Under the pieces are notes generated by a model. That model had not been told where the DNA came from, ran no database searches, and worked only from the letters and a program-made list of their open reading frames with translations. From Sulfitobacter sp. (GTDB taxonomy: Bacteria > Pseudomonadota > Alphaproteobacteria > Rhodobacterales > Rhodobacteraceae), in assembly GCA_024636405.1 (NCBI GenBank), contig JAGXHC010000101.1:1-7099 (forward strand): 7,099 nucleotides of DNA, in the 5' to 3' direction. Shown here in pieces: positions 6,589-7,099 of this stretch. Both the position numbers and the translations under genes were made by a program. Within the stretch, counting starts at the first letter, position 1, and each line of letters opens with the position of its first letter.

Positions 6589-6598
6589 TTGATCAAAT
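6587..6598. promoter_or_regulatory. 12-bp palindrome ATTTGATCAAAT, candidate operator
   Basis: Perfect palindrome that starts in the last two bases of the proposed -10 box and covers the likely transcription start, 22 bp before the ATPase ATG. A dimeric repressor bound here would block initiation. It is not a spaced FNR box (TTGAT-N4-ATCAA). I do not recognise the cognate regulator, and none is encoded in the window. Confidence 0.4.
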
Positions 6599-6620
6599 TA
6601 CGCGACTCCAGGGGATGTCC

Positions 6621-7066
6621 ATGATCGAAATCGACCACGTCAGCAAGGCATATGGCGCCGGAAAATCGCGGTTTATGGCTTTGAAGGACGTGTCTGTCAC
6701 AATAAGGCAAAATGAATTCTTTACCCTTCTTGGTCCCTCCGGTTGCGGCAAGACCACATTGTTGCGCGTCATCGCGGGCTTCGTCGATCCCACCTCCGGC
6801 AGCGTCACGATGGAGGGGCGCGACCTGCTGAAACTGCCGCCGCATCAGCGCCCTGTGAACACGGTTTTTCAGAACTATGCGCTGTTTCCGCATCTGACGG
6901 TGCGGCAGAATATTTCTTTCGGGTTGGAAATGCTGGGCAAGCCCAAGGCAGAAATCACCCAGACAGTCGATGAGATGATGGCGCTGGTGCAAATGACCGC
7001 GATGGCGGATCGCCAGACCGGGCAGATTTCGGGCGGCCAGCAACAGCGTGTGGCACTGGCCCGCGC
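6621..7066 (+). CDS. ABC importer ATP-binding protein, PotA/FbpC type (partial, 3' end missing)
   Basis: Cytoplasmic ATPase subunit of an uptake transporter of the polyamine/iron/molybdate-like class. About 148 codons are present of an expected 340-370. Visible parts in order: [12 protein letters not shown], Walker [10 protein letters not shown] (38-46), the Q-loop region [13 protein letters not shown] with Gln84, and the ABC signature [13 protein letters not shown] (137-149, Ile in place of the usual leading Leu). Walker B, the H-loop and the C-terminal TOBE regulatory domain are lost because the assembly ends in adapter. The ATG at 6621 is chosen because AGGGG lies 6 nt upstream; ATG at 6615 touches that site. 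It stands 181 bp after comE on the same strand, so it could belong to an importer for DHPS or another organic sulfonate. PotA-like ATPases serve many substrates, so this is inference; putrescine/spermidine uptake is the default alternative. Confidence 0.88.
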
Positions 7067-7099
7067 CTGTCTCTTATACACATCTGACGCTGCCGACGA
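7067..7099. other. Nextera/Tn5 transposase sequencing adapter (non-genomic)
   Basis: Bases 7067-7085 are CTGTCTCTTATACACATCT, the 19-bp Tn5 mosaic end. Bases 7086-7099 are GACGCTGCCGACGA, the reverse complement of the read-1 primer tail. All 33 bases match the reverse complement of the Illumina Nextera read-1 adapter and run exactly to the contig end. This is untrimmed library adapter, not an IS50 or Tn5 insertion. Confidence 0.98.

Noticed and set aside
7067..7085. Tn5/IS50 mosaic end as a real mobile element
   Set aside because: The mosaic end is followed directly by the Nextera primer tail and then the sequence ends; this is a library adapter.

Overview
The window is a contig end from a G+C-rich alphaproteobacterium, most likely a marine Rhodobacterales (Roseobacter-type) bacterium. 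The grounds are the base composition, the alphaproteobacterial character of the proteins, and a histidinol-dehydrogenase-like gene followed by the two sulfopyruvate decarboxylase subunits. That grouping is typical of roseobacters that degrade C3 sulfonates. The lineage is inferred, since no rRNA or marker gene is present.

Left half, minus strand (about 1-3282): a dipeptide ABC-uptake operon in the order dppA (periplasmic binding protein), an M24B prolidase-like peptidase, then dppB (inner-membrane permease, cut by the window edge). A strong hairpin lies between dppA and the peptidase. The peptidase stop and the dppB start overlap by 7 nt. Together they would import di- or oligopeptides and hydrolyse some of them, probably Xaa-Pro, in the cytoplasm.

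Middle (3283-4004): about 720 bp without a convincing gene separates the two divergent gene sets. It holds a few small inverted repeats, an AT-rich stretch just before the plus-strand gene, and one weak gene-like frame with no normal start codon.

Right half, plus strand (4005-6439): hpsN, comD and comE. HpsN is predicted to oxidise 2,3-dihydroxypropane-1-sulfonate (DHPS) to sulfolactate. ComDE decarboxylates sulfopyruvate to sulfoacetaldehyde. The enzyme joining these steps (sulfolactate to sulfopyruvate) and the desulfonating enzyme Xsc are not in the window. After 181 bp carrying a candidate promoter and a 12-bp palindrome comes the 5' part of a PotA/FbpC-type ABC importer ATPase. It may belong to a transporter serving the sulfonate pathway.

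The last 33 bases (7067-7099) are not genomic. They match exactly the reverse complement of the Nextera read-1 transposase adapter (Tn5 mosaic end plus primer tail). The ABC ATPase is therefore cut at 7066 by the end of the assembly and not by a biological event. I see known biology in an informative arrangement and no clearly new system.
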